Assembly (NCBI GenBank): GCA_016744295.1
Contig: JADGEQ010000033.1
Span: 16,455 to 80,454 of the forward strand
DNA length: 64,000 nucleotides
Direction: 5' to 3'
From: Desulfobacteraceae bacterium
GTDB taxonomy: Bacteria > Desulfobacterota > Desulfobacteria > Desulfobacterales > Desulfobacteraceae
How positions within the stretch are numbered: position 1 is the first letter of the stretch; each line of letters opens with the position of its first letter. The translations under genes and the position numbers were made by a program. The notes below the pieces were generated by a model, which was given only the letters and a program-made list of their open reading frames with translations, was not told the origin of the DNA and made no database searches. This document shows positions 16,992-26,726 of the stretch, piece by piece.

Positions 16992-18428
16992 ATGGATAAA
17001 AGTCAGGCGGAAAAACGAAAGAAACATTTGTTTAAAAATACACCATTGGCATATGACCAGTTAGGAAAACAGGAACGAGAAGCGGCTTTTGCCTTTGGGG
17101 ACAGATACAAGGAGTTTTTAAACTCAGCCAAAACAGAAAGAGAAGCGGCAAAAAAAATTGCAGCCCTGGCAGCGGACATGGGATTTGTCGACATTGATGA
17201 ACTATTGACCATAAAAACGACTGAACCGGTCCCCCAAAGGGTGTTCCGCCTTTTCAAAGACAAAACGGTTGCCATGGCCGTATTGGGCCAGGGAAAAATT
17301 TCCTCCGGAGCCCGAATTGTTGCCTCCCATATTGACTCCCCGAGGCTGGATTTAAAACAGAACCCAATTTATGAAGATTTAAGTATGGGGCTTATGAAAA
17401 CCCATTATTACGGGGGAATTCGAAAATATCATTGGCTGTCTATTCCCCTTGCGCTTCATGGCAGTATTATCAAAGCAGATGGTAAAAAAATGGACATAAT
17501 CATTGGTGAAGAGCCTGATGATCCGGTTTTTACTGTAACGGATCTTCTGCCGCACCTGGCCGGAAAACTCCAGGGAGATAAAAAGATATCAGACGTTTTT
17601 GACGGGGAAAAGCTAAACCTGATTGCCGGCAGTCTCCCCCTGGGCAACGAAAATATCCAAGACCGTTTTAAACTGGGAGTTATGCAGTTGCTCCATGATA
17701 AATACGGTATTATCGAAGAAGATTTTATCAGTGCGGAAATAGAGGCAGTTCCTGCAGGAAAAGCCCGGGACATTGGATTTGACCGCTCGATGGTGGGTGG
17801 TTACGGCCAGGATGATAGAATTTGCGCCTTCACAAGTCTTGCAGCCCTGCTTGAAACCCCATCCCCCGAGAAGACTGCAATTGCCCTGTTCTTTGACAAA
17901 GAAGAAATTGGAAGTGAGGGCAATGGTGGGGCCAAGTCCAGTTTTATGGAAGATTTTATCTCGGACCTGCTGTTTTTAAACCAGGAACCAACTGACAACC
18001 GGAGCCTGAGAAAAACACTGATCAATTCCGAATGCCTGTCAGCGGATGTAAATGCCGCCATGGACCCTGATTTCAAAGAAGTTCATGAAAAACATAATGC
18101 CCCCAGGCTTGGGTTTGGTATCTGCCTGACCAAATTTACCGGGGTCAGGGGAAAATCAGGATCCAATGATGCCAGCGCCGAATTTGTGGGCCGGATCAGA
18201 GCCCTGTTCAATGAAAATAAAATTGCCTGGCAAACCGGGGAACTGGGAAAAATCGATGAGGGCGGCGGTGGTACTGTGGCAAAATTTCTGGCCCAGTTCG
18301 GCATGGATGTCCTTGATTGCGGACCTGCCATTTTGTCCATGCATTCGCCATTTGAAGTGGCCGGCAAAGCAGATGTGTATATGACATACAAGGGGTACAA
18401 GGCCTTTTATAACAGCCCTGGCAAATAA
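16992..18428 (+). CDS. M18 family zinc aminopeptidase
   Basis: This 478-residue cytoplasmic aminopeptidase removes N-terminal residues, typically acidic ones in this family. Metal ligands and catalytic residues are visible: H113 in ASHIDSPRLD, the bridging aspartate in YGQDDRICAF (274-275), the Glu pair in DKEEIGSEG (304-305), and the late histidine in SMHSPFEVAGKAD. Length is within the M18 range (about 430-500). It is followed after only 6 nt by a D-Ala-D-Ala carboxypeptidase gene, so they are probably co-transcribed. I leave the symbol open because apeB and lap usage varies. Confidence 0.93.
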   Translation: MDKSQAEKRKKHLFKNTPLAYDQLGKQEREAAFAFGDRYKEFLNSAKTEREAAKKIAALAADMGFVDIDELLTIKTTEPVPQRVFRLFKDKTVAMAVLGQGKISSGARIVASHIDSPRLDLKQNPIYEDLSMGLMKTHYYGGIRKYHWLSIPLALHGSIIKADGKKMDIIIGEEPDDPVFTVTDLLPHLAGKLQGDKKISDVFDGEKLNLIAGSLPLGNENIQDRFKLGVMQLLHDKYGIIEEDFISAEIEAVPAGKARDIGFDRSMVGGYGQDDRICAFTSLAALLETPSPEKTAIALFFDKEEIGSEGNGGAKSSFMEDFISDLLFLNQEPTDNRSLRKTLINSECLSADVNAAMDPDFKEVHEKHNAPRLGFGICLTKFTGVRGKSGSNDASAEFVGRIRALFNENKIAWQTGELGKIDEGGGGTVAKFLAQFGMDVLDCGPAILSMHSPFEVAGKADVYMTYKGYKAFYNSPGK

Positions 18429-18434
18429 CGTTAT

Positions 18435-19628
18435 ATGAACGGGAATATTTTCAAATCTACCGTTTTCCTGTGCATGGCATGGATGATTCTTGTCCTGCCG
18501 GCATTTGCCGGCAGAGACAAAAATGCCGGGATCATACTGGCCGACGACCGGGGGAAAATTTTATATGCCCAGAACAAAGACAAAAAATTCTCTCCGGCTT
18601 CTATCTTAAAAATACTTACCAGTCTTGCCGCCGTTGATCATTTTGGAATGGATCACCGATTTAAGACCCTGTATACCTATGACACGGTATCTGAAAATCT
18701 GTATATCAAAGGATTTGGAGATCCTTTGTTTATTTCAGAAGTGATCCAGGATCTGTGCCAACAGATTTTAAAAAAAACGAAGGCCAGAACCATCAACAAC
18801 ATTATCCTGGACCACTCATTTTTCCATCCGGATATCCAGATCCCGGGGACAGGCAACTCTTTAAACCCCTATGACGCTACAAGCGGCGCCCTGTGCGCAA
18901 ACTTCAATACCCTGTCATTCAAATGGAATCCCGTCCAAAAAGGATTCGTCAGTGCAGAGCCCCAGACCCCCCTGCTCCCTTCTTTTCTTCAAGCGGTTAA
19001 AGCCTCGGGCCAAAAACAGGGCAGAATCTTGCTATCCCCAAAACAACGCAGGGATTATCCCGGGCTACTGATCAAATTTTTTCTTCCCCAAAAAGGGGGA
19101 ACCGTCGAGGGCATTGTTAGCCAGGGTCGTTTTGATCCGGCAGATGGACAGGCTTTTGCCTTTGAGTCTCCATTTACACTGGAAGAAATCCTTCAAAAGC
19201 TTTTAAAATATTCAAACAATTTTATGGCAAACCAGTTGATATTGGCCATGGGAGCCGACAAAGAAGAATCGCCTGCCACACTTGCAAAGGGGGTTAGCAT
19301 TCTTACAACATTTGCCCGGAAAAAGCTGGGATTAACAGATTTAGTAATCACAGAAGGCTCTGGCATTTCAAGGGCAAACAAAATCTCACCCACTCAGATG
19401 CTTCGCATATTAATGGGGTTTATGCCCTTCCATGATCTTTTGAACAAAGGGGAAAAGGAATACTATAAGACCGGGACCTTGTCCGATGTCAGATGCCGGG
19501 CCGGATTCTTGATAGGAAAAGACAAAAAGCTATACCCCTTTGTCATCATGGTCAATGAAAAAAACAAGGACTATGATTCAATTCACCGGAACCTACTCCG
19601 TCGGGTAAATTTGCAAACATCACGCTGA
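18435..19628 (+). CDS. dacB: D-alanyl-D-alanine carboxypeptidase, S13 (PBP4-like)
   Basis: This 397-residue periplasmic penicillin-binding protein trims the terminal D-Ala of peptidoglycan peptides or cleaves cross-bridges. A signal peptide (7-26, ending LPAFAG) is present. The three serine-acyl-enzyme motifs are clear: SxxK as S56-I-L-K59 in SPASILKIL, SxN in KYSNNFMANQL, and KTG in YYKTGTLSDV. It is shorter than E. coli DacB (about 477) and lacks part of the inserted domain. It lies 6 nt after the aminopeptidase gene. No terminator of standard type follows, only a perfect palindrome at 19785. Confidence 0.9.
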   Translation: MNGNIFKSTVFLCMAWMILVLPAFAGRDKNAGIILADDRGKILYAQNKDKKFSPASILKILTSLAAVDHFGMDHRFKTLYTYDTVSENLYIKGFGDPLFISEVIQDLCQQILKKTKARTINNIILDHSFFHPDIQIPGTGNSLNPYDATSGALCANFNTLSFKWNPVQKGFVSAEPQTPLLPSFLQAVKASGQKQGRILLSPKQRRDYPGLLIKFFLPQKGGTVEGIVSQGRFDPADGQAFAFESPFTLEEILQKLLKYSNNFMANQLILAMGADKEESPATLAKGVSILTTFARKKLGLTDLVITEGSGISRANKISPTQMLRILMGFMPFHDLLNKGEKEYYKTGTLSDVRCRAGFLIGKDKKLYPFVIMVNEKNKDYDSIHRNLLRRVNLQTSR

Positions 19629-19784
19629 TGATCCCCGAACAGGATATTAAATCAGGACACAAAAAAACAGCTCAAAGCGCTATACGAAGCCACGCACACG
19701 GGAAGCAATTTATGCTGTTCAATTTAAATAAACCGCCTGGTCCAGGATATTTGCGCCCATTGGTTAATTTTTTCCCACTCACTT

Positions 19785-19802
19785 CAGTAGCTTGAGCTAC
19801 TG
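19785..19802. repeat. Perfect inverted repeat between convergent genes
   Basis: CAGTAGCT-TG-AGCTACTG is an exact 8-bp palindrome with a 2-nt centre in the gap between dacB and folE2, which converge. There is no U-tract on either side, so it is not a classic intrinsic terminator. It may stall transcription from both directions or be a protein site. Confidence 0.4.
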
Positions 19803-19848
19803 CTGCATGGACCTTTGGAAGAATGCGGCCTGTGAAAACGGAAAATAA

Positions 19849-20637
19849 TCAGTTTGGGGTTGTTCCACCCTCAATGTAGGCATAGGCACTGTGGTTGTGG
19901 ATGGATTCAAAATTTTCCGCACTCACGGAAAACCAGGTAATGTTTTCATCTTCCATCAAGGCCTTTGCCACATCCCGGGCAATATCTTCCACAAACTTAG
20001 GGTTATTATAGGCCTTTTCCGTTACAAATTTTTCATCCACTCTTTTGAGAACGGAAAAAATATCACAGGAGGCGGAATTTTCGACAATATCAACAATATT
20101 TTCAATCCAGATGAGCTTTTTAAACCGGGTATTCACCAAAACCTCACCCCGCTGATTGTGGGCACCGCCGTCACTGATCTCCTTTGAGCAGGGACAAACC
20201 GATGTCACAGGAACCGCCACCTTCAATACAATATCCGTATTATTATTTGCATCGGAGGATCCAAATATGGAGCAGGTATAGTCCATGAGGCCTTTGGCGC
20301 CGGCACAGGGAGATTCTTTTTCAATAAAATAGGGAAATGTTATTTCAATGTGGGAGGATTCAGCACCCAAAATATTTTTCATATTCCCAAGAATGGTTGT
20401 CAAAGACTCAAGGGAAACCTGGGTTCTGGATGAATGGAGAATTTCCACAAAACGACTCATGTGGGTACCCTTGCATTGGTGGGGAAGATCTACATACATG
20501 CAAATCTCGGCTACTGTGGACTGGATACCCCTTGTTTTATCCATAACTTTCACCGGGTATTTAAGCCCCTTAATACCCACTTTATCAATGGGAATTTTCC
20601 TAAAATCGGGTTGATTCTGAGTGTCAATCATTTTCAA
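19849..20637 (-). CDS. folE2: GTP cyclohydrolase I type IB
   Basis: This 262-residue enzyme makes 7,8-dihydroneopterin triphosphate from GTP, feeding folate and queuosine-type pathways. It belongs to the zinc-independent (Mn/Fe-tolerant) FolE2 type, recognised by QSTVAEICMYVDLPHQCKG, then THMSRFVEIL, with Cys55 and His59 in the active-site block. Further family marks are SHIEITFPYF, TSVCPCSKEISD and AHNQRGEV. Length is standard. Its start overlaps the end of the upstream ttcA-like gene by 14 nt, so they are coupled. ATG codons 1 and 3 are both possible starts. Confidence 0.95.
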   Translation of the reverse strand: MKMIDTQNQPDFRKIPIDKVGIKGLKYPVKVMDKTRGIQSTVAEICMYVDLPHQCKGTHMSRFVEILHSSRTQVSLESLTTILGNMKNILGAESSHIEITFPYFIEKESPCAGAKGLMDYTCSIFGSSDANNNTDIVLKVAVPVTSVCPCSKEISDGGAHNQRGEVLVNTRFKKLIWIENIVDIVENSASCDIFSVLKRVDEKFVTEKAYNNPKFVEDIARDVAKALMEDENITWFSVSAENFESIHNHSAYAYIEGGTTPN

Positions 20638-21361
20638 TCTCTAAAAGATAGTCAGAGGCAACATTTCCCATTGCCCTGAATATATTACCCTTTATATGTT
20701 TATTTTGTTTATACAAATTTTCAAGCATCTGCCTGATCTCACCTCTTTTTGTCAAATTTGCACTGGGGCAATTATTAACAAAATCCGGAAATCCAACCAT
20801 TTGCGAAAAAGAAACAATATCTTTTTTTTCAACATAGGCCAGTGGCCGGATTATATCAAGGTTACCATTGAAAAAAGATTGCCTGGGTTTCATGGTGCCT
20901 ATTTTCCCGGCATAAAACATATTGATAAAAAGCGTTTCAATAATATCATCTTTATTATGCCCCAGGGCCACCTTTTTACAATTTAACGCTTCTGCAATTT
21001 CAAACAATCGGTTTCTTCTCAGCCGTGCACATAAAAAACAGGGATTTTCCCTGTTTTCCTTTGAGTGCGCCCTCACACCAAAATCGGTAACTTCAACCCG
21101 TAAGGGATGAAAATTTGTCCCAACATAATCCTCAAGCTCTTTGACAAAGGTGTCTTCAAACCCGGGATCAACATGGACAGGAATAATATCAAAGCTTACG
21201 GGTGCTCTTTTTTGTAGGAAAAACAAAAGATGCAAAAGCGTCAGACTGTCTTTTCCGCCAGAAAGCCCGACAAGAATTTTGTCTTTATCCTCAATCATCT
21301 CCCAGTCATGGATCGCCTTTCCCACACCATGACGCACTCTTTTCTCCAGGCGGCTTCCCAA
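20624..21361 (-). CDS. ttcA: TtcA-family tRNA 2-thiolation protein
   Basis: This 245-residue ATP pyrophosphatase thiolates a tRNA base, cytidine 32 in characterised TtcA proteins. The PP-loop motif SGGKDS is at 34-39. The family's cysteine pair PCFLC, followed by ARLRRNRL, binds the Fe-S cluster. ALGHNKDDIIETLFINMFY is a second family block, and a lone cysteine in NNCPSAN matches the third ligand region. TtcA is the best match by length and motifs, but other members of the TtcA/TtuA family cannot be ruled out. It lies between rpoZ and folE2 on the minus strand. Confidence 0.88.
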   Translation of the reverse strand: MGSRLEKRVRHGVGKAIHDWEMIEDKDKILVGLSGGKDSLTLLHLLFFLQKRAPVSFDIIPVHVDPGFEDTFVKELEDYVGTNFHPLRVEVTDFGVRAHSKENRENPCFLCARLRRNRLFEIAEALNCKKVALGHNKDDIIETLFINMFYAGKIGTMKPRQSFFNGNLDIIRPLAYVEKKDIVSFSQMVGFPDFVNNCPSANLTKRGEIRQMLENLYKQNKHIKGNIFRAMGNVASDYLLEIEND

Positions 21362-21367
21362 CTGTTT

Positions 21368-21577
21368 CTATTCGTTTTCCGGCGCTTCTTTTCGTACGGC
21401 CACAACCCGGCCGGCTGCAATTTCTCTCAAAACCGTTACAACATCTTCATTACCGGTTGATTTTACAAGCAGTTCTGCTCCCTCACGAACCTGGCGGATC
21501 CGTTTGGCAGCCAGATGAACAAGGGTAAAACGGTTATCAACATTTTTCAAACAATCTTCTATGGTTACTCTTGCCAA
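21368..21577 (-). CDS. rpoZ: RNA polymerase omega subunit
   Basis: The 69-residue product starts MARVTIEDCLKNVDNRFTLV, the standard omega N-terminus, and continues HLAAKRIRQVREGAELLV. Omega helps assemble beta-prime into RNA polymerase and carries part of a ppGpp site. The start chosen is the TTG at 21577. An in-frame TTG five codons earlier overlaps the GGAGGA ribosome site itself, so it cannot be the start. It lies between greA and ttcA in a run of housekeeping genes. Confidence 0.94.
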   Translation of the reverse strand: MARVTIEDCLKNVDNRFTLVHLAAKRIRQVREGAELLVKSTGNEDVVTVLREIAAGRVVAVRKEAPENE

Positions 21578-21598
21578 AATAATTTCCTCCAAATTTAT

Positions 21599-22075
21599 TT
21601 AAAGAATATCGATTATCTCATATACTCTTTTTCCGCCTGGGGCCTGTAAAACAGCCTCATCCCCGGGGACTTTTCCAATTAATGCACTGCCAAGGGGAGA
21701 TGATACGGAAATCTTTCCCTTTCGAATGTCTGCTTCATCAGCACCAACAATCATGTATTCAACTTCTTCTTCAGAATCAAGATTCTCAACCAAAACCCGG
21801 CTTGCAAAACGGACAACCTCCTTACTAACTGTGGCCGGATCTATGACCTTTGCATTGCCCAGTTTATAACCAATCTCTCCGATGCGTCCTTCAATAAAAG
21901 ACTGTCTTTCCTTGGCGGCATGATATTCTGCATTTTCCGAAAGGTCACCGTGGGCCCTGGCCGTTTCAATGGCTTTGATATTTTCCGGCCGCTCAATGGT
22001 TTTCAATCTTTCCAAATCTTTTTTTAAGGCCTGATAGCCTTCTGTGGTTATAGGTATTTGCTCCAAAAAATTCAC
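21599..22075 (-). CDS. greA: Transcript cleavage factor GreA
   Basis: This 158-residue factor inserts its coiled coil into the secondary channel of RNA polymerase to rescue backtracked complexes. The N-terminal coiled coil bears the conserved RAHGDLSENAEYHAAKERQ tip with its acidic pair. The C-terminal FKBP-like domain has ISVSSPLGSALIGKVPGDE. Length is typical. It sits directly upstream of rpoZ, a sensible pairing of RNA polymerase genes. Confidence 0.97.
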   Translation of the reverse strand: MNFLEQIPITTEGYQALKKDLERLKTIERPENIKAIETARAHGDLSENAEYHAAKERQSFIEGRIGEIGYKLGNAKVIDPATVSKEVVRFASRVLVENLDSEEEVEYMIVGADEADIRKGKISVSSPLGSALIGKVPGDEAVLQAPGGKRVYEIIDIL

Positions 22076-22153
22076 TCCGTTTAAAAAAATAATTGGTTAT
22101 AGACAGGATTACCAATTTGGAGACACCGCCTGTCCAAAGTTACAATGGCCACA

Positions 22154-22894
22154 CTATAATCCCTTATCTGGCTGAGCCTCTTCATCGTTTTTTGTTTGAA
22201 AATGAAACAACGAAAATAGGGGGCCGGAAACAATGTATAGAATAAAGACCACAAACAATAAGACATAGGGTTCCGTGGCAAATGCCACAAAAATCAAAAT
22301 CAGCCCCACCAGTTTGTTGAATGTCATACTTTTAAAAAGAGAAACGCTTTTAAAGCTTTTATAATTAAAAGAACTGACCATACAAAAGGAAAGGGCAAAC
22401 ATCATCACCAGCATGGGCACTCTAAATGGCTCAGGGCTGATGTCCAAACGAGAAAAGAACAAAACAACAGAAACATTCATAGCAGCAGCCGCAGGGATCG
22501 GCAAACCTTCAAAATCCGGATTTGAAGAGACGCTGGTATTAAACCTAGCAAGCCGCAATGCCCCGCAGATCATAAAAAGGAATCCAGCCAGCCAGCCAGG
22601 TCTTCCCATGGGCCCAAGCACCCACAATACCATCAGCAATGCAGGCGCCAACCCGAAGGTCACCAGATCCGCCAGAGAATCATACTCAACCCCAAACTTG
22701 GATGTTGTGTTGGTGGCACGGGCAATCTTGCCGTCAAGAAGATCAAATACAGCACCTATCAAAATAGCAACGGCTGCATCCACAAATCTTAATTGAACCG
22801 AGGATAAAATAGAATAATAGCCACAGAACAGATTCATGGAGGTAAACAAATTGGGAAGTATATAAATACTTTTCTTAAAATCTTGTTTCTGCAT
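22154..22894 (-). CDS. pssA: CDP-diacylglycerol-serine O-phosphatidyltransferase
   Basis: This 246-residue membrane enzyme makes phosphatidylserine from CDP-diacylglycerol and serine. The CDP-alcohol phosphotransferase signature is complete: D54-G-x2-A-R59, G68, D72 and D76 in DGKIARATNT...YDSLAD. About six or seven hydrophobic segments follow, including one near the C-terminus, which ends in a short charged tail. The psd gene lies 18 nt upstream on the same strand, so the two steps to phosphatidylethanolamine are co-expressed. Confidence 0.95.
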   Translation of the reverse strand: MQKQDFKKSIYILPNLFTSMNLFCGYYSILSSVQLRFVDAAVAILIGAVFDLLDGKIARATNTTSKFGVEYDSLADLVTFGLAPALLMVLWVLGPMGRPGWLAGFLFMICGALRLARFNTSVSSNPDFEGLPIPAAAAMNVSVVLFFSRLDISPEPFRVPMLVMMFALSFCMVSSFNYKSFKSVSLFKSMTFNKLVGLILIFVAFATEPYVLLFVVFILYIVSGPLFSLFHFQTKNDEEAQPDKGL

Positions 22895-22912
22895 ACCCCT
22901 CCCGTTCTATTA

Positions 22913-23575
22913 TCAATTCATAATCCCTATCACAGTGGTGCCGGCCTTTGTTTTATCTCCGATTTTAACACAAACTTCAAAATCAAGAGGCAAATAAAGG
23001 TCTAGGCGTGATCCAAATTGAATCATGCCGTACCTGTCACCTTTTTTAATCTGTTCACCGGTTTGAACACAATTAACAATTCTTCTGGCAATCAGCCCTG
23101 CAATTTGGACAACGGCAAATCTTTTATCTGCAGCTGTCCTGACCACCAAGGCATTCCGTTCATTATGAATGGAAGCTTTATCAAAGGAAGCATTGACAAA
23201 TTTACCCGGGTTGTATTGAACTTTTTCAATGACACCGTCAAAGGGAATTCTATTCACATGAACATTAAACACATTCATGAAGATGCTCACCTTTTGACAG
23301 GGCCCGGATAAATATTCGCTGGTCGAAAGCTTTTCAATAATAATCACACGGCCGTCGGCTGGAGAGACAAGCTCCTTCTCCCCATCCGGAATCTGTCGAT
23401 CAGGATCCCGAAAAAATCCGCAAACAAACAGTGTCAGCCCAAGGGAGATGAACCCAGTTACAGTCCACCCAAAATAAAAAAGCATCCCCGTTATGAGGAT
23501 GGTTAAAAAAACAAACTTCAGCCCTGGTACTGCAATGGGCAAAACTGCCCGGGCCGGCCATTTTGATTTGTTCAT
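22913..23575 (-). CDS. psd: Phosphatidylserine decarboxylase, short type
   Basis: This 220-residue proenzyme decarboxylates phosphatidylserine to phosphatidylethanolamine. Self-cleavage at G188-S189 in IQFGSRLD makes the pyruvoyl group, and SPADGRV (71-77) and the VFNVHVNRIP block (about 102-111) are conserved. It is the short type II enzyme, with two hydrophobic N-terminal segments (about 15-55) anchoring it to the inner membrane. It is immediately upstream of pssA, giving the full PE pathway from CDP-diacylglycerol. Confidence 0.95.
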   Translation of the reverse strand: MNKSKWPARAVLPIAVPGLKFVFLTILITGMLFYFGWTVTGFISLGLTLFVCGFFRDPDRQIPDGEKELVSPADGRVIIIEKLSTSEYLSGPCQKVSIFMNVFNVHVNRIPFDGVIEKVQYNPGKFVNASFDKASIHNERNALVVRTAADKRFAVVQIAGLIARRIVNCVQTGEQIKKGDRYGMIQFGSRLDLYLPLDFEVCVKIGDKTKAGTTVIGIMN

Positions 23576-23632
23576 ACGCTCTCTTTCCCGAAACTATATT
23601 CGGGGTATAATATCAAATAACAGGGTCCTATG

Positions 23633-24346
23633 TCAATACGCTTGTTTTGGACTGACATTTGTCTTAAGCCCAAACTGAAGTTCAGCATCAGATTTTCTGA
23701 TATAACTGGGCTTCAGCGTATTTTCAGGGCAATCAAAAAAATTCTCATCTAAAATAACAGGCCTGGCCAGGGCTGCAGCACTCACATAATCCATGCTTTC
23801 ACAGGAAAAAACAGCTGCCTGATCCGTCATCTCCAATATCAATCCTTGATAGGCCTTTGATCCGGATCCTGCAAAAACAGCATTTTCCCCGGCCAGCAGA
23901 ACCCCTTGCTCGGGTGAACAGACAACCTCATCACTCTTGTTTACCAAGACACCTCTTTTAAAATGATACACGGCACTATACACCTCATTGCGCCTTGCAT
24001 CCATCATGACGCAGACAGGAACAGATGCACTGGAAAACCGATAGCCAATGCCATCGAGGCTTGAAACCCCGGCATCGGGTTTGGAAGTGGCATAGGCCAA
24101 ACCTTTTATCACAGATATCCCGATGCGAAGCCCGGTAAAGCTGCCCGGACCCTTTGCCGCAACATAACCATCAATCTCTGACAGGCCAAATCCGGCCCGG
24201 TTATCCAAAATATTTTCCACCATTGCCAAAAGCCGCTTGGAATGGGTCTGCTTGTCTGCCCAATATTCCTCGCATATCAATTTTTCATCTTCAAAAACAG
24301 CGAGACTGCATCCCTGTTCGGCTGTGCTCAAGGAAAGAACCCTCAA
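23633..24346 (-). CDS. tsaB: tRNA threonylcarbamoyladenosine protein TsaB
   Basis: This 237-residue protein partners TsaD in making the t6A37 modification of tRNAs that read ANN codons. It has the ASKHA-type start RVLSLSTAEQGCSLAVFEDE and the block KGPGSFTGLRIGISVIKGLA, which is diagnostic. I take the TTG at 24346 as start: it lies 1 nt after the lon stop (TAATTTG) and gives the standard N-terminus. Longer in-frame starts lie inside lon and give an unrelated extension. It appears coupled to lon. Confidence 0.92.
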   Translation of the reverse strand: MRVLSLSTAEQGCSLAVFEDEKLICEEYWADKQTHSKRLLAMVENILDNRAGFGLSEIDGYVAAKGPGSFTGLRIGISVIKGLAYATSKPDAGVSSLDGIGYRFSSASVPVCVMMDARRNEVYSAVYHFKRGVLVNKSDEVVCSPEQGVLLAGENAVFAGSGSKAYQGLILEMTDQAAVFSCESMDYVSAAALARPVILDENFFDCPENTLKPSYIRKSDAELQFGLKTNVSPKQAY

Positions 24347-24347
24347 A

Positions 24348-26726
24348 TTATTCAGCCTTTTCCAGTGCAATCTCCAGCACTTCTTTGATATCCTTGACAC
24401 AGGTAAACTTTAACTTATTCTTAACCGCCTTGGGGATATCATAAAGATCTTTAACATTCTTTGCTGGAATAATGACATGTTTAATTCCGGCCCTGAGAGC
24501 CCCAAGGGCTTTTTCCTTGAGACCGCCAATGGGCAGCACTCGCCCTCTTAGTGAGATCTCCCCTGTCATGGCAACCTTATTGTTTACTTTCCGGTTGGTA
24601 AAAGCCGAAACCAGGGCTGTTGCCATAGCGATGCCTGCAGATGGACCATCTTTTGGAATGGCGCCGGCAGGCACATGAATATGAATGTCATTGGTATCAA
24701 ATGCATCCTTGTCAATTCCCAAATCCTCCTGATTGGCCTTGGTATATGTCAGGGCAGCCCGGGCTGATTCCTGCATAACCTCCCCAATCTGTCCTGTCAC
24801 CAACAGTTCGCCCTTCCCCGGGAACAAAGAGATTTCGATATAGAGATGCTCTCCGCCAAATTCTGTCCAGGCAAGACCGGTTGCAAGACCTACCTGGCTC
24901 TCCTCCTGGTCCATTTCCGACAAATAATGGGGTGGACCCAGATACTTGGTCAGGTTCTGTTTTGTGACAGCAAACCGGCCATTTGTCCCCTCGGCAATTT
25001 GGCGGGCTATCTTCCTGCAGATTGTATCCAGCCTGCGCTCCAAGCCACGCAACCCAGCCTCAAGCGTATATTCTGAAACAATCGATTCCAGGGCAGAGGG
25101 GCTGATATGGATGGATCTGCGCACCAGCCCGTTATCTTTAAGCTTTCTGGGAAAAAGGTGTTTTGTGGCAATGGTTATTTTCTCCTGACGGGTGTATCCT
25201 GAAATCCGGATCACCTCCATCCTGTCCAGCAAAGCCGAAGGGATGGTATCAGACATATTGGCGGTTAAGATGAACAATACGTTGGAAAGATCAAAGGGCA
25301 TATTCAGATAATGATCTGAAAATTCAAAATTCTGTTCAGGATCCAGGGCTTCCAGCAAAGCAGAGGAGGGGTCTCCCCTGAAATCACTTCCAAGCTTGTC
25401 TATTTCATCCAGCATAAAGACAGGATTATTGGTGCCGCATTGGCGCAACCCCTGCAAGATTCTGCCTGGCAGGGCACCAATATAGGTTCTCCTATGCCCA
25501 CGGATCTCAGCTTCATCCCTTATTCCCCCAAGGGAAAGCCTATGAAATTTTCGTTTCATGGCCTTGGCAATGGCTTGACCCAGCGAAGTTTTCCCCACCC
25601 CGGGAGGCCCCACAAAACAAATAATCTGTCCCTTTTTCTTGGGATTGAGCTTTCGAACACTCAAATACTCAAGGATTCTTTCCTTGGCTTTTGCAAGACC
25701 ATAGTGATTTTTATCCAGAACCTCTTCTGACTTTTTAATATCCAGAAAATCTTTTGTGGCGCGGCTCCAAGGCAGCTCGACAATGCAGTCAAGATAAGTT
25801 CTGATAACCGAAGCTTCCGAGGAATCAAAATGCATCTGCTCAAGCCTCTTTAACTGCTTGAATGTTTCTTCCTCACAATTTGTGGGCAACTTGCATTTTT
25901 TTATCTTACGCTTAAACTCTTCAATTTCAGCAAGCTTATCATCACTTTCACCCAATTCCCGATGGATGGCCTTGACCTGTTCCCTGAGATAATAATCACG
26001 CTGATTTTTTGAAATTTCATCCTTGACATCTGTCTGGATTTTAGCCTGAACGGTTGAAAGATCAAGCTCCCTTGCCAGCATATCATTCACCTTCTTAAGC
26101 CGTGCCACAGAATCTGATATTTCCAGCAGAATCTGGGCATCTTCCACCCGAAGGTTTAAATTGGACGCCACCAGATCAGCCAGTTTCCCAGGAGACTCGA
26201 TATGAGACAAAAGATCCCCCACATCCCCAGACAACTCCCCTTTAAGCGCCAACAATTTTTCAGAACTTTCTTTTACATTGCGCATCAACGCTTCGATTTC
26301 GATGTCAATTTCTTCGGGGTCAATATCAATCAAAAGATCTATCTTGACCTGAAGATAAGATTTCTTCTTAACATATTCAAGAATTTTTGCCTTGGCAATC
26401 CCCTGGACCAACGCCTTGATCCGCCCATCCGGCATTTTAATCATTTTTTGCACACGCCCGATGGTGCCCACCCCATAGACATCATCAACCCCTGGTTTTT
26501 CAACCTCGGAATCCTTTTGTGCAGACAGAAAAATATAGCGGTCGAATTCAACGCATTCCTCAACAGCTTTTATTGATTTTTCACGCCCAACAAACAAAGG
26601 CAGTAGCATATCCGTAAATACCACTACATCCCTCACCGGCATCATGGGAAGGGTTCTGGGGATATCTTCGATATTACCCTCTTTTTCTATAATCTCAATG
26701 AGATCATCAATATCTGCTTCTGCCAT
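24348..26726 (-). CDS. lon: ATP-dependent protease Lon
   Basis: This 792-residue cytoplasmic AAA+ protease degrades misfolded and regulatory proteins. It has an N-terminal LON substrate-binding domain (about 25-215), a coiled-coil stretch, Walker A GPPGVGKT at 373-380, Walker B in VFMLDEIDKLG, and the C-terminal protease with the Ser-Lys dyad S696 (KDGPSAG) and K739 (GGLKEK). Length is typical. The start has a strong AAAGGAG site. tsaB follows with a 1-nt gap. I see no clear heat-shock promoter in the 215-nt gap upstream. Confidence 0.98.
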   Translation of the reverse strand: MAEADIDDLIEIIEKEGNIEDIPRTLPMMPVRDVVVFTDMLLPLFVGREKSIKAVEECVEFDRYIFLSAQKDSEVEKPGVDDVYGVGTIGRVQKMIKMPDGRIKALVQGIAKAKILEYVKKKSYLQVKIDLLIDIDPEEIDIEIEALMRNVKESSEKLLALKGELSGDVGDLLSHIESPGKLADLVASNLNLRVEDAQILLEISDSVARLKKVNDMLARELDLSTVQAKIQTDVKDEISKNQRDYYLREQVKAIHRELGESDDKLAEIEEFKRKIKKCKLPTNCEEETFKQLKRLEQMHFDSSEASVIRTYLDCIVELPWSRATKDFLDIKKSEEVLDKNHYGLAKAKERILEYLSVRKLNPKKKGQIICFVGPPGVGKTSLGQAIAKAMKRKFHRLSLGGIRDEAEIRGHRRTYIGALPGRILQGLRQCGTNNPVFMLDEIDKLGSDFRGDPSSALLEALDPEQNFEFSDHYLNMPFDLSNVLFILTANMSDTIPSALLDRMEVIRISGYTRQEKITIATKHLFPRKLKDNGLVRRSIHISPSALESIVSEYTLEAGLRGLERRLDTICRKIARQIAEGTNGRFAVTKQNLTKYLGPPHYLSEMDQEESQVGLATGLAWTEFGGEHLYIEISLFPGKGELLVTGQIGEVMQESARAALTYTKANQEDLGIDKDAFDTNDIHIHVPAGAIPKDGPSAGIAMATALVSAFTNRKVNNKVAMTGEISLRGRVLPIGGLKEKALGALRAGIKHVIIPAKNVKDLYDIPKAVKNKLKFTCVKDIKEVLEIALEKAE

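Noticed and set aside
22081..22290. Short minus-strand frame between greA and pssA
   Set aside because: It mostly overlaps the pssA 3' end in another frame and has no ribosome site.
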